A stretch of DNA of 64,000 nt. Origin: Wolfiporia cocos (taxonomy: Eukaryota; Basidiomycota; Agaricomycetes; Polyporales; Phaeolaceae). The notes beneath the pieces were generated by a model. That model worked only from the letters and a program-made list of their open reading frames with translations. It had not been told where the DNA came from and did no database searches. The DNA lies in NCBI GenBank assembly GCA_029448655.1, contig JACCLO010000010.1, positions 2,852,001 to 2,916,000 of the forward strand. Reading direction: 5' to 3'. This document shows positions 33,774 through 45,900 of the stretch, piece after piece; the first letter of the stretch is position 1; the number at the start of each line of letters is the position of its first letter. The position numbers and the translations under genes are program-made.

Positions 33774-35391
33774 CGCCCCCGGACTCGGGCAGTATAGAAT
33801 GATGCCTCGGAGATTTCTGTTGAAAAAGCCAGACAAGAACTGAGTGGTATTTGTGAATTCGGTGATCTTTCAATTAGTAGGACGAATAATCTAGAGTATC
33901 AGAGTGCGAGAGTGCGATCGGCTTCCAATGAGAATTTCAGGACTCACGCGAGGGATGGTCTATGCAACGGGCATTAGTCCTATATCGACGCTTCTGGGAA
34001 CGTCTTGAAACACGGGGCTGATATTGGACCATTTCATCACAATGGTCAGGCTGTGAAACAGCTCTTGGAAATGCCAAAGTGAGCCTCAATTTCACTTTAA
34101 CCCAGCTCTACCGATATCGGAGTTCAATCCATCGCCCGACAGGAAAAGCCAGCTGTTCTCACACACTCACAAAGTTTGAGCAGGTAGGTCGAGAGGATGC
34201 ATCTCATGCAACATACAATATCGATTGGTATCTTCAAACCACGGCTCGTTTATGACTTCGTATAGTTGAGAGGTTTCGCAGGCCTTGGGGGGCAAGTCGG
34301 CTGGCAATCTCCCGCCACAGTTCCGAAAAATCAAGGTCGGGCGTGGATATCATGCAAGGCAGTTGATGGTACTCTGTATGCTGTCAGGTGTGGCTAACGA
34401 AGTGCGTCATTCTTGATGAGTCCTCGGCACCACGCTCGCATTAGACACGACAAACAAGGCGTCAGCCTCATGCATAGCAGTCGAGATCACAGTTCTTATG
34501 GAAATCTGAATGTGCGAGAACGTTAATCGCCTCTGCATCAGAGTCGTATTCAGTGAACATCATTACGACCCAGAGCGTTGGCTACATACACTATGATGCC
34601 CAGCAATGCTAGATCGATACGAGTTGCTGAGATAGCTTTGAGCATTATGAGACGGGATATTCAAATACCTGAACTAACCTCGTATCTGCACCTGATCGTC
34701 TATCAACGGAACGATGCAGGCCGAGCAATGTTCGTGAACATACCAGGTGTCCTTTGCTCAGAGTCTTCTGCCATCTCAAATTGGCTCTTCGAGTCAGATT
34801 ACATATCTCCGCTGCTAAGAACGAGCGAACTGTATGGTCTTAAAGCAGGACCGCAATATTGCATGCATATACAGCTCCGGTGGCGGCAGCCACATCTCTA
34901 GTTTCCCACGCATGCTAAATCAAAAGATCGATCAGACGAAGTGCTTCGCAGTGCTCTGGTGATCTGCCTCAGCGTTTCGAGTATCAACTAGCGGAATACC
35001 CCGTCGTGTGCTTGCTCAGTCACTGCGACTAAACTTGTATCCTCGAGGGCTTGGATGATGATAGAATGCAGAATCTTCGCCGAGAATGTCGTTATCGGAC
35101 GCTGGCTGTGTGACCAGCCTTCCTTAACACCAACGGCTCTGCTCGCTGGTATTGAGATAACGACAAATGTACCTATCTCGCCAATCATGTCGCAGCCACA
35201 GTATCTCCACATAGCCGCTTGAACCATTCCGCATATGCCGTTGAAGTATGTCAACGCGAAGGTTCTTTGATGGACCGGATCGAGGAAGATTGTGATATAA
35301 GAGACTCCACGGCATCCACGCTGGGCTTCTGGTCTTCCGTCCGTTCCTCCTACCGAGACTCGTTTCACGTCCTAAGCTGCCGTGGGGAAAG
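33774..35391. other. Intergenic
   Basis: No recognisable gene. A 107-aa frame at 34578-34901 (+) has no family features and no splice context. Confidence 0.4.
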
Positions 35392-37733
35392 ATGAGCGCA
35401 CACGACTCTGTCGAGAAGGCGTCTCTGGACGACGAGAAGAACGTCAAGGTCCATGTTGCGCTGGTGAGCGAGGAGGTCGACACCGGCGCCCAGCTAGTCG
35501 CTGGCACCCAGATGGACATCGATCCTCAGGAAGCCCTTCGCATACGCAAGAAGATTGATTGGCATATCATGCCCCTGATGTGCAGTGAGTACACTGTTTT
35601 AATGTCCGAAGAGGTTGTATGGACACGTAAGTAGTCCTATACTGGATACAGTTCATGGACAAGACCACTCTTGGAAGCGCAGCAATTCTTGGTATCAAGT
35701 ATGTTCGCTAGTCCGCTAGTTGAACAGATTCTGTCTGAGCTGTTATTCTTGTTATTAGGACCGCGACTCATCTCACGACCAATGAGTAAGTGGATATGCC
35801 TGACCTTCGCTGCATCGCTAAATTAGCCCTGGCACAACAGGTACAACTGGTAGGATGGGCCTTTTGGCGCCACGAAAAGCGATCCTGATGACGAGGATCT
35901 TGTAGGCTGGGGACGATCTTCTACTTGAGTTACTTGGTCTTTGAATACCCGCAGAATCTTGCCTTGCAGCGATTTCCAGTAGGCAAATGGATGAGGTTGG
36001 TTTTCCACAGAAATGGTTAACATGTCACTGTTCATACTCAATTTGTCTGCGCAGCCTCAATATCTTCATATGGGGAGTCTCTTTGTGTTGCCATGCCGCG
36101 TGCAAGAACTTTGGTGGCCTTTTCGCGTGTCGTCTCATCTTGGGCATGTGCGAGGGGTCAATTACTGCAGGGTTCATGATCGTAACATCCATGTTCTATA
36201 CGCGCGAAGAGCAGACGCTACGCGTGGGCTATTGGTGTGAGTCGTTATGCTATACGTCTTGGTGGAAAGCGCTGAGTCATGACTTCGGTAGTCTTAATGA
36301 ACGGTACTGGTGTGCTTGAGTTCCTGCTGCAATGGTACCATGACCATTAAATCTTCATGCTATTCTTTGTCCATCAGCGCAAATCATTACTGGCTTTATT
36401 AGCTTCGGTACTCTGCATGCCCACACAGGCAGCTTCGAGCCGTGGCAATGGCAAGTCAGAGGTTGCTTGTAGCCTGCACCAATCAACTAATGGAGTATTT
36501 CAGGCTTGTAATCATCACTGGGCTATTGACACTGATCACCGCCGTAGCCTACTGGTGAGCGCTGAACGAACCAATAGACTGTGCTTCAACTAAGGAATGC
36601 CAGGTTCATGTTCCCCGATTCGCCGACGAACGCGTGGTTCCTTACGCAAGAGGAGCGCGTTAAGGCTGTACAGCGCATCAGGGTACGCAATTAGCAGGAT
36701 TCTATATGTGTATAGAGAATTCATGCGGACTCAACAGACAAACCAAACCGGTGTAGAGAACAAGCGCTTCAAGCGAGAACAGTATGGCCTACTCACCGCA
36801 AACCAAAACGTTCATCTTACAATACCACGACAGGTTCATTGAGGCTTTAACCGATCCTAAGACATGGCTCTTTGCATTGTTTTCCGCGCTCGACAACGTG
36901 CCAAACAGTCTGACGAACCAACAGCAGATCATCATGTCCTCCTTTGGGTTCACGGACTTGCAGACGACGCTCCTCGCGATGGTGAGCGGCTTCGTGGAGA
37001 TTATGACGATCTTCACCGGTGTGCACATCGCCGCGCGCCTGCGCAACGCGCGCGCATGGGTCGGTATCGTATACTACCTCCCGACGATCCTGGGCATTCT
37101 GCTGGTAAATCTGCTGCCATGGCACGACAAGATTGGGTTGCTGTTTGGGCAGTGGATGACTAGTGAGCAAGATGTTCACTTCTACCGACCGCGTGTCTGA
37201 CAACGTGGAATATATAACAGCTATCAGTGTCACTGGGTTCGTTTTGGCACTATCCTGGATTACCAACGTCACTGCAGGTCATACGAAGAAGATCACGGTC
37301 AACGCAATAATGCTGATCGCGTACTGCGTCGGTAACGCTGCGGGGCCGTTCATGTGGCAAGCGCAATACGTTCCTCGGTACGTTCGCTGTCTCTTATGCT
37401 CCTTGCGCAAAGTCTGATTGAGCCCTGTAAATTGTAGGAATCACGTACCATGGACGATCATCGGCATCTGTTACGTGTGCTGCATGATCCTCTTGTTCGC
37501 GATCAGGGTGGTGCTCGCGCGCGAGAACAAGCGCAGGGATGCGGAGCCTCCGGACACTACGTATGACGATGTGTACATCGAAGTTGTACTTCCTGATGGA
37601 AAGCGCGCCGAGCGGAAAGTCGAGAAGGTGCGTGGCCCGTATTCGTATTGCAGGAGAACAATGATGAATTTGCATAAAGGAATATTTGGATCTGACCGAC
37701 ATTCAGAATCGTGACTTCCGATATGTACTATGA
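35392..37733 (+). CDS. MFS transporter, anion:cation symporter (Dal5-like) family
   Basis: A 519-aa plasma-membrane permease, probably a proton symporter for an organic anion; substrate unknown. Fifteen exons: 35392-35584, 35635-35698, 35759-35785, 35841-35849, 35906-35995, 36055-36236, 36292-36309, 36378-36450, 36504-36554, 36604-36682, 36738-36781, 36834-37162, 37221-37377, 37438-37627, 37680-37733. They sum to 1,560 nt. Family motifs are WIQFMDKTTLGSAAILG, YLSYLVFEYPQNLALQRFP, LFACRLILGMCEGSITAGF, EEQTLRVGYW, FPDSPTNAWFLTQEERVKAV, QQQIIMSSFGF, HIAARLRNARAW and the C-terminal TDIQNRDFRYVL. Exon 4 is 9 nt and exon 7 is 18 nt. The intron at 36451-36503 begins with GC instead of GT. It lies 1.6 kb downstream of the GH28 gene in the same direction. 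Confidence 0.9.
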
Positions 37734-38602
37734 TTCATAGAATACTGTACTTCTAAACGGATGGCCAAATAAACTCGGAAATGAAACATGATTATTGAGG
37801 TAATATAATGAGCGCAATAGACCAGTTGACCTTTTCTTGTTCGGATGCACTTGACGGAGCTACTCAGTAAAGGACGAGGCTACAGCCTCCGTCTCTGATG
37901 GACTGATGATTAGTCCCTGAAGCAAAGGTGAGCTTTACGAATGGTCTGAGCGCGCTCTCAATCTATTGCGCCCATCTCGATAGTCAACGAACTAAACGAA
38001 AGAGACAAAATCGAAGACTCTCATTCTCTGCACGGGCCAGAGCACATACACTGTTTGCGTTAATTCGAGTTGCGCCTGGTATTTCTGGCCAGTTTTTGGA
38101 CGCGTATTCAAAATGAGAAGCGATTATGCCGCATAATACAGCTTGGAGGAGCGACGAAACGTGCCAGAGCTTGAACAACTGTAGAGTGTTAAGATGCAAG
38201 GTCTGGCAATCCCGTAACTTGTAAGTTGCACTTGTAAGTTGCAGTTGGCCAGGGACTGTTCGTTGTAGATCTCCACACGAAAACAGCGTCGGACTTTAAG
38301 CTTTAAGTTCTATCCTGCTGATAAAGCAAACGAACTTGACACGGCATTCGGAAACCCGCATTCTCAGTACACCAAGAAACAGAGTCAATGTACGAAGCTC
38401 TGAAGACTGATGCAGTACAGAGCAAATGAGCGAGCTTAGGTAACACGCGGGCTGTAACCGAATCCATGGGCGGGTAGCAGACCAAAATTTGGGAGCATTA
38501 CATGATGGGACTCGACCAAGATGCAAGAAGTAAGAGTACAAAAGACCAATGCCCAGAGCACCGAGTGCCCGCCGTCGCTGCGCGACGGCGGGCAGACGTG
38601 CT
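37734..38602. other. Intergenic between convergent genes
   Basis: No gene seen. 38215-38245 has a short repeat (AACTTGTAAGTTGCACTTGT). Confidence 0.45.
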
Positions 38603-39413
38603 CTATAGCACCAGTCCCTTGAGCGTGCTGGTCATAGTGGCTATGGCTTCCTGCACGGGAGCATTGAAGCGCCGGATCTTGCACTTCCCCGCGCCACTTT
38701 CCACATGTTGGCAGAGGCCGCTCAAGGTGGCAAATTCGTGGCCACATCCATCCCACGTCTTTGGGCACCTGTATATTTTATCGCTATGGACAGGACCTGC
38801 GAGATGCTTGTTGAGGTTTGCCAACGTGGCAAACATGGCATGACACAAAAAGCATTCGTATTTGCTCCCATTGAACGAGAGCTCCGTCGCCAAAGTCGTC
38901 ACTTTCCGTTTCGGCATGCCAACCCCGTCGGGCCCTCGAAGAAGACGTGCCGGGTTTGTGACAATGTTGTTGGTGTCCAACTCAATGGCAAGCTGATTGA
39001 CTCGCTCGCGGTCCATACCAGAGGAGCAGCGACCCGACTCGAGGTGCGAAAGAAGCCCTCCGCCAGACTTGAATCGCTTGAAGCATTGTTTACCTGGACA
39101 GACAATCGTGCGGGCTTGTGGATGTCTGAACCTGACGTGCTCGGTCAATTCTTTCGCGCTCTCGAATGTTGAGTAGCATTCGCAGCAGAGGTTGTGCGCC
39201 TCGTGACAGTGTACTTCTAATTCTGTGAAGCTGTCGTATTTCTGACGACCTCTGCATTAGAACATCGCCCTCAAGTATGAGACGGGTGCTCACAGTGTCG
39301 CAATCTAAACACTTGTAATGGTCTGGAAAATGTCTGATGTGATCCCATAGGTTCTTCAGATGAGTAAACTTTCGCTTCCGATTGCAGAATGTACACAATA
39401 TGTCTTTGGACAT
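38603..39413 (-). CDS. C2H2 zinc-finger protein
   Basis: Multiple zinc-finger-like units on the minus strand: CTFCNRKRKF with HIRHFPDH (39395-39320), KCLDCD, VHCHEAHNLCCECYSTFESA (about 39215-39165), CPGKQCFKRFKSGGGLLSH (about 39085), YECFLCHAMFATLANLNKH (about 38855) and CGHEFATLSGLCQHVESG (about 38740). The start ATG is at 39413 and the stop at 38603-38605. The last exon, from about 39212 to 38603, is one open frame. The first intron is unresolved: the best donor (GTGAGC at about 39296) and acceptor (TGCAG at about 39251) do not join in the frame the fingers need, so another site or a frameshift may exist. Probably a nucleic-acid-binding protein; target unknown. Confidence 0.65.
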
Positions 39414-39599
39414 ACCACTGTTACAGCTTTGTTAGCAGCTAAACTCTGGACAATTGATGAGATGCGACTAGGTATATGACGGAATGTCGCAGACTCGCAT
39501 GAGGTGAGCTTACCCTGCGTAATAACTGGGGAGAACGTTGGCGGGAAAATGTGACAGGACAACAAGGATGGTGTACACCCTTATCCGTTGTTCGCGAGT

Positions 39600-39640
39600 T
39601 AACGTTGAACGTTGAACGTTAAACGTTTAAACGTACGTTC
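39600..39640. repeat. AACGTT-rich short repeat
   Basis: Consecutive units GTTAACGTTGAACGTTGAAC and AAACGTTTAAACGTACGTTC; dense palindromic AACGTT motifs of unknown role. Confidence 0.55.
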
Positions 39641-39780
39641 GTCAGTGGGGCGCGCAAGAGCACCCACCGCTGGGGAATGCACGTGACGCTAGGCGCTTTC
39701 AGCAAACCCGCTGGGTAATTAACAGAGGCTGGGTGGCGCCGGACGAGGCATGTACCGTCGGCCAGACGTATCAGATCAAC

Positions 39781-40843
39781 AATTCGCACTTTGCACTTTT
39801 GCATTCGACAGTTTGTGCTCTCCACAGCCTCTTCTCGCTTGTCAGTCATATCGGCCCATATATTGACGTTCATCGCGCCACTAACCGGCGCCATGCTGCT
39901 GCTGCTTTGGGCACTTAGGGTGCCTGTAGCTTTGTGGCGCAGGTGCCAAGTCTCAAGATCTCAAGAACAAGGTATGGAATCTTTAAGGTGAGTCTTGATG
40001 CACGGCTATGGTTGCCTGAACCGGCAGGTGTGCGGAACCGACTTGTGGCGTGACAAGCGTCAATGCGTCCGTCAATACGGCCGAGGGGCGAGAAGGGACC
40101 GTGTCGAAGACAAACTGTCAAATGCAAAATTGCAAAATGCGAATAGAGTACGGTTGCCGAGCTGTATCAGGTCAACATTTTGCCTTTCGCGATTTCGCAC
40201 TCGACATTTTCGCGTTGTCCACGGCCTCTTCTCGCTTCCCGGTCATATCGGCCCATGTACAGACGCCCATCACGCCACTAATCGGTGCACCGAGATCGTT
40301 CCTGGAAGGCGCCTCCTGGTCGCGGAAAGGAAAGTGGACAGGGCATACATAGCTATTGTAATGTTGTAGACAGTCTTTATGTTGGTTCTTCCCGCTGGAA
40401 TTGCAATTCCAATAGTCACGGCTATTATTGGTGTCGTCGTCCTCTTGCTGCTGCATTGTCACAGAGGTGATAATGCCGACCACAAGTTTTTGCAACGCTG
40501 CATAATTATTTGCCCACAGGCCTCGCACGTATGTACATGAATGGAAGAGACTCATGTCGAGAGTGCTTAGCACTTCTATCGTAGCGTATCCAGTGTCATT
40601 ACTTGAGCCGACATGGCCGAGAAGTGAGAAGGAGCCGAGGGTCAGGCCTTCGGAACAAGCAAATATTTATGACATTTGGATTAGAAGACAACTTGGTACC
40701 TGCGCCACACAGCTATATTGGGCGTCTGAAACAGCAGCCAATTATGGTGTGACGGGCGTCTATGTATGGGCCGATATGACCGGGAAGCGAGAAGGCGTGG
40801 ACAACGCGAAAATGTCGAGTGCGAAATCGCGAAATGCAAAATG
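39781..40843. repeat. Four alternating inverted copies of a ~100-bp repeat
   Basis: Forward copies lie at about 39781-39892 and 40176-40288. Reverse-complement copies lie at about 40047-40145 and 40745-40843. All share the core GGTCATATCGGCCCAT with CCTCTTCTCGCTT. The arrangement is two foldback pairs in a row. Longer flanks of the first and last copies are also inverted (the TGTGGCGCAGGTGCCAAGT region at about 39935 versus 40690). No transposase frame is inside; this looks like non-autonomous foldback elements. 40844-41082 has no gene. Confidence 0.65.
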
Positions 40844-41082
40844 ACTTGTGTATGACCCGAGGCTACGGGCATGAGCATGATCAAAGCACGCCGTGTCATC
40901 CACTCTCATGGGCTACTTCGAAGTATATATAAATCGCAGATTCAGCACTAGCCTTTGCATGCAGGGTTAAGGCTGCTCTTTTCGGAGAGCGGGTCTGCGG
41001 AGCGGCCTTAAAGCCCAGAAAAAGGCAACAACTTTGATGCTGAGGCATAAATTCAATATTCAAGCTATGCTAGTAAAGAGTT

Positions 41083-42019
41083 TCAGCTTCTCCGGCTCCA
41101 TATCTGTAGATCTCCAAATTGGCTCGAAGGCTTTCGCATTTTCTTCCCACCCTGCCCCTCCACCAGGCCCTGTGCCATTCCTATCCCATGCACGACCTCG
41201 TACAGCCTTTCAGAAAGCTTTACAACATCGCCAATCTGGCCCGCTGCAGCATGTGCCTTGGGAATTCCCTCAAGTGTACGATATCCTTGTGACTGATCGG
41301 TATAGATTGTGGTGGGCTTCGCCGTGTCGAGCTGGTTTGACGCCTGAAAGAAGTTCGTTGCGAAGAATCCCGGTGCAACGATCAGAACGCGGATGTTGTA
41401 TGGGGCAACCTCCAGGCTGAGTACTTCGGAGAATGCATCGAGCGCGGCTTTGGAAGCGCAGTAAGCGCTCCACGACGCGCTGACAGCGATTGCCCCCATC
41501 GAGCTGACATTCAGGATGTGGCCAGACTTTCGCTCACGGAAGGAGGGCAGCAGCGCCTGGGTAAGTGCAACCGCACCAAAGACATTGGTCTGGAACTGTG
41601 CACGGAGGTCGTCAAGACTGGGAGGTGTGTAAGTTTCGCAAGAATCTCGTACTGGTAGGAGTATTGAATACTTACTCGAGCTCCTCAACGGGAACAACTA
41701 GCCCGAACCCTGCATTGTTGACGAGAATATCAATGTGACCGTAGATCTTGAGGGCTTCCTCCCCTGCCCTTCGGATTTCGGCGTCGGTGCTACTGAGGTC
41801 AAGTACTAGAAGTTTCGCGCCGGCATCCTTCAGGGTGGACGGGAACTTGGCAAGCGAGCGACCCGTCGCAATCACCTGTTTTAAGATTCATAAATTGCGA
41901 CAGACACTTTTGATCACATCTATAGGACTCACGCTATCTCCCTGAGAGAGCACGTACTCGGCCAGTGCTAGTCCTATGCCAGAGGTTGCGCCGGTAATTA
42001 GCCAGACCTTGGAAGACAT
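41083..42019 (-). CDS. Short-chain dehydrogenase/reductase (classical SDR)
   Basis: An NAD(P)-dependent oxidoreductase; substrate unknown, similar in layout to fungal ketoreductase-like SDRs. Three exons: 42019-41933, 41875-41676 and 41617-41083, 273 aa. It has the Rossmann motif TGATSGIG (9-16), NNAGFG in exon 2, NVSSMGA (132-138) and the catalytic YCASK (Tyr148, Lys152), followed by SLEVAPYNIRVLIVAPGFFATNF. Oddity: the last about 25 residues read MRKPSSQFGDLQIWSRRS, while a shifted frame gives EENAKAFEPIWRSTDMEPEK, which looks much more like a normal SDR end. A small deletion or an unrecognised intron near 41160 is likely. It is divergent from EMC1. Confidence 0.85.
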
Positions 42020-42956
42020 GATGAGAGGGGCTGTTGACTCTGCTACTCATGACCGAGCCGGCTTGCCTTTATGCTATCATCCCACGCGCTCCTCCGCAAT
42101 TGCTTGGTAATGGCATCAGTTGTGAGTGCGCATTGAACATTATCGCAACCCACTCGATGAGCGTCGATGAGCAACCATGCTGACAAGGCATCTCTATATC
42201 TGCCGCCTTGTTATGGACCCACAACATTTCCGTGTTCGTGAAGCTCGGCAACGGCCCTAGGGGGGATCTGTTGCGACCTCGGTCACAGAGTTGAATATTG
42301 AACAGTAGTCCGACATTTTAGCCCGATCTGCAGCTCCACTTGCCTCAGAGTGACTGGTCCATCGAAACTCTGGGATAGGTGCCATGAGTCGGGTAAAAAA
42401 ATCAGCATATCACGTCATTACGGTCTTTTGTTCACACTATGTATAGCAACTCATAAAGATCGATAGCTCGGAGGTAGGCTAGCAATAGTATGCTTGAGAT
42501 GTATTTCCCAATGTAATGTATTTCGCTCACTTTCATGCATGCTACGAACATAAATGGTCGCACTGGCGCCTGTACTGGTATGTCGTGTAGCGCTTCATCG
42601 AGTCATTCAAACTTACCTGTCTGTCCGGCATGGCATGTGGGGCTGCAAATGTTAACGCGTTTCAAGGACGCGTTGTGCATCGCAAATGTGCTTCCGAGTC
42701 GCTTCCGTTCAGCAGCTGTTCGTCTGCGTGCGCTATATCGCGCGGCACTGTCCTGCGTCCTGCCTTGCTCGACATCGTCTTCGCACGCAGCGATGCTTGG
42801 CGCACGATGATTCAATATCCGTAGACCTGCCGGCCGGAGACGGGTCGGATGCTCGCTCGGAGTCAAAACGTGAGACGCGTCGACGCGTCTCATTAGCGCT
42901 CATGTGACACGCGTGCTAAGCCAGGCGTACATTAATTCTTGGGACACCACCGCACA
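42020..42956. other. Divergent intergenic region SDR/EMC1
   Basis: Short frames on both strands (42535-42900) show no motifs. Presumably promoters of both genes. Confidence 0.45.
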
Positions 42957-45900
42957 ATGCGTCTCCGGCACTTCTTTCTCGCCGCCGCTTTATTCGCGCA
43001 GACATGGGCACTGCATGCATCCGAAGCCGGTGTCGTCGACTGGCATAAGCCTTTTGTCGGTGTGCCAGCGGTGAATGCACCGGCCACCGCGCCTTCATTC
43101 CACAGGATAGCGAACTTCGATGGGTCTACACGTAGCGTAATCCTCACTGCGACGAGCAGCAATGTTCTCGCTGCGCTGGACCCTATTGCTGGCGGAGTAG
43201 GTATGTACATCCGTCCGCGGGAGTGTGGACAAATGCGATTATTTGACCGACGCAGCGTGGAGGTATATCTTTGAGGACGACGAACGCGTGATCGCATACA
43301 GGCAACACGGCGACGGTACGTAACCGCGACATGTTGCTCCGCAAACCGCTCACTCTTACACTCAGTCATCGCTGCGGTCTCTGGTGCGGGCGGCGCAACC
43401 CTGCGTCTCTTCAATTCTAGTGCGGGACACCTCATCGTCGAAAAGCGGTTGCACAGCCCGGAGGCAGGCCGTCTCTTTGAGCCCGAAACGCTTGGCACTT
43501 CAATCACCTTCGCGTCGGATGCGGACTCGCACGACGTTCTTGTCCTGTCGAACGCCCACATCGTCCGCCGCGTCGACAGCCAGTCCGGCGAGGTCGTCTG
43601 GGGCTGGACGGCGCCCGACGAAGCGTGCGTGCCCACTCTAACGCGCCCTGCGATGCACTAACACACCCCAGCGCACTCGTCGCGTACTCCAAGCTCGTCT
43701 CCACGCCTTCGGCCGTCTACGCCGTCGGGCTCTCCAAGTCCCCCGCCGCGTACACGCTCAACGTCGCCGCGCTCGCGCCCGCGACGGGCGAGGTGCTTGC
43801 GACGGTGCGGATCCCGTCGAGCATCCAGGACGGCCTGGCAGACTTCCTCGTGCTTGAGTGCGCGCATGGCGACGGCGTGCCGCGGATCGTGTGGCGCGAC
43901 GCGGAGGACGGCTCGCTGCGGTTTGCCGCGCTCGCGCCTGGGCTGGAGGGGAAGGCGCTCGCGGCGCGCGGCGCATACAAAACGATCAAAGATGTCGGCT
44001 TGGGGTCGCACGGCCGGTTCGTGGCGCTGAAGGAGGACGGGAGCGCCCGTGTGCTGCAGCTGGGCGAGGTGGGGATGGCGGTGCTTTGGGAGTTTGCTGA
44101 ATCAGTGAGTGGCATAGTATCTATTGACAGGCCGGGGAGTGAACGCAGCGCAGGCGACGTCGGACCGCTACACAGAATCGTTCTATGCTGGGGGATTCGA
44201 TAAGGATGGTGATGCGTATGTAGCGCGTGTCTTCTGGTCGCACGTCTACAAGGTATGCTCTTCACGCCGGCATGTGATGCTTCTGCTTGATACCGCTCCT
44301 GTAGAAAGCATTGGCGCACATCTTCGCAGCCCATCTCGCGAACGGCACAGGCCTGACGGTCGGATTCACGTTCCCCTTCGACACAGCCACGCACGGCATA
44401 ATCAACCACGTACGCACTCTCATCTGCTACCTGCTCACCGCTAACGCCCGCGATCTATGCAGGTCGCACTCGACGCTGCACCCGTGGCGGATATGCAGGT
44501 GCGTGCGCGGCTCGTGCTGACGACGAGCACGGGCGCTGTGCAGCTCTGGGACCGCGACGCGCTCGTGTGGACACGCGAGGAGGGCCTGACTGACATCCGC
44601 GCGGCGGAGATGGTCGAGCTCCCCGAACCGGCCGCGGCCGCGGCGCACGGCGGGGAGGACAAAAGCTTCGGTGAGCGGCTGCGGAGACAGCTCGCCGACG
44701 CGCAGGTGCGTCCCTCTGTTCCGTCGCGTGCCGGATGCAGCGTGACAATGTGTGCGGACAGGGCTTCCCACAGTACGCGGCGGCATTCGCGCGCCGGTTC
44801 GTCACAGGCGCGTATGCGTCCGTGTCCGCGCCCGCGAACGGGTCCGCGCCGCTTGTGCGCGACGCGTTCGGGTTCCGCAAGATCGTCGTCGTCGCGACCG
44901 CCCACGGGAAGCTGTACGGCCTCGACTCGGCGGACGGCTCGGTCGTATGGAGCAGGGTGCTTGGGCTTGGGTGGGCGGCGAAGATCGGTGGGGACGTCAT
45001 TCCGTTGAAGGTGTTTGTCCTGCGCACGGTCGCGGACGGGGGCGACCCACAGGTCGTGCTGGTCACGCAGAGGAGGGCACGCAATGTGAGTAGCACGGGA
45101 TATTGTTCCGATACGCTGGAAATGCTGACTATTGTGCGAAGACCTTGATGGACACCGTGCTGTTCCATGTAAATGCGTTGACGGGCGAGGATATGAGAGG
45201 TAAATCGGGGCCTGACGAGCTTCTGGAGGGATTCGACGCCATCGCGGGACCGCTTGTCGACACATACATGCTGGAGCTCGACGTAGGACGGGTTGCTGTT
45301 CTGCTCGACGAATTCGCACAGGTTCGTCCGTTTGCTCTGACATCGATCCTCTGATTGACCGCCTGGTGCAGGTGCACTTGTACCCGGAAACCGACGAGAC
45401 CAAAGATGCGTTCGCCAAGGTCCTCCCGAATCTTCATGTACCTCTACGTACCGGGGCACCCGGTCACCGACGCCTCACCGGGCATGAGTTCCCAACCGAG
45501 CTAGAGTTTACGGGCCGATATGTCCCGCAGCCTACCTGGACGCTCACCTTCCCACCATCAGAGGATATCCGTGCGCTCGTTCCGCGCCTGCGCGAGCCGG
45601 TGGCATCGTTGGGCAAGGTGCTCGGCAACCGCACGACATTGTACAAGTACTTGAATCCGCATCTCACGGCAGTCGTCACCGAGTTTGCGTCTGCTGCGGG
45701 CGCGCAACCGAGCCGGTGCGCGCTGTATCTCGTGGACGGTGCGAAGGGCACGGTGGTGTACCATGTCATGCTCCCTGCGGCGGGCGGGAAGTGCGACGTG
45801 CATGTGACGCTGACGGAGAATTGGCTTGTGTATGTGTATTATGAGCCGGAGACTACGGGCATGGGCACGACCAAGGGGCACCGTGTCGTCTCGGTAGAGT

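Noticed and set aside
42932..43636. 234-aa minus-strand frame
   Set aside because: Antisense of EMC1 exons; the plus strand has conserved protein motifs and consistent introns.
44441..45459. 325- and 334-aa minus-strand frames
   Set aside because: Antisense to EMC1 in GC-rich third-position DNA.
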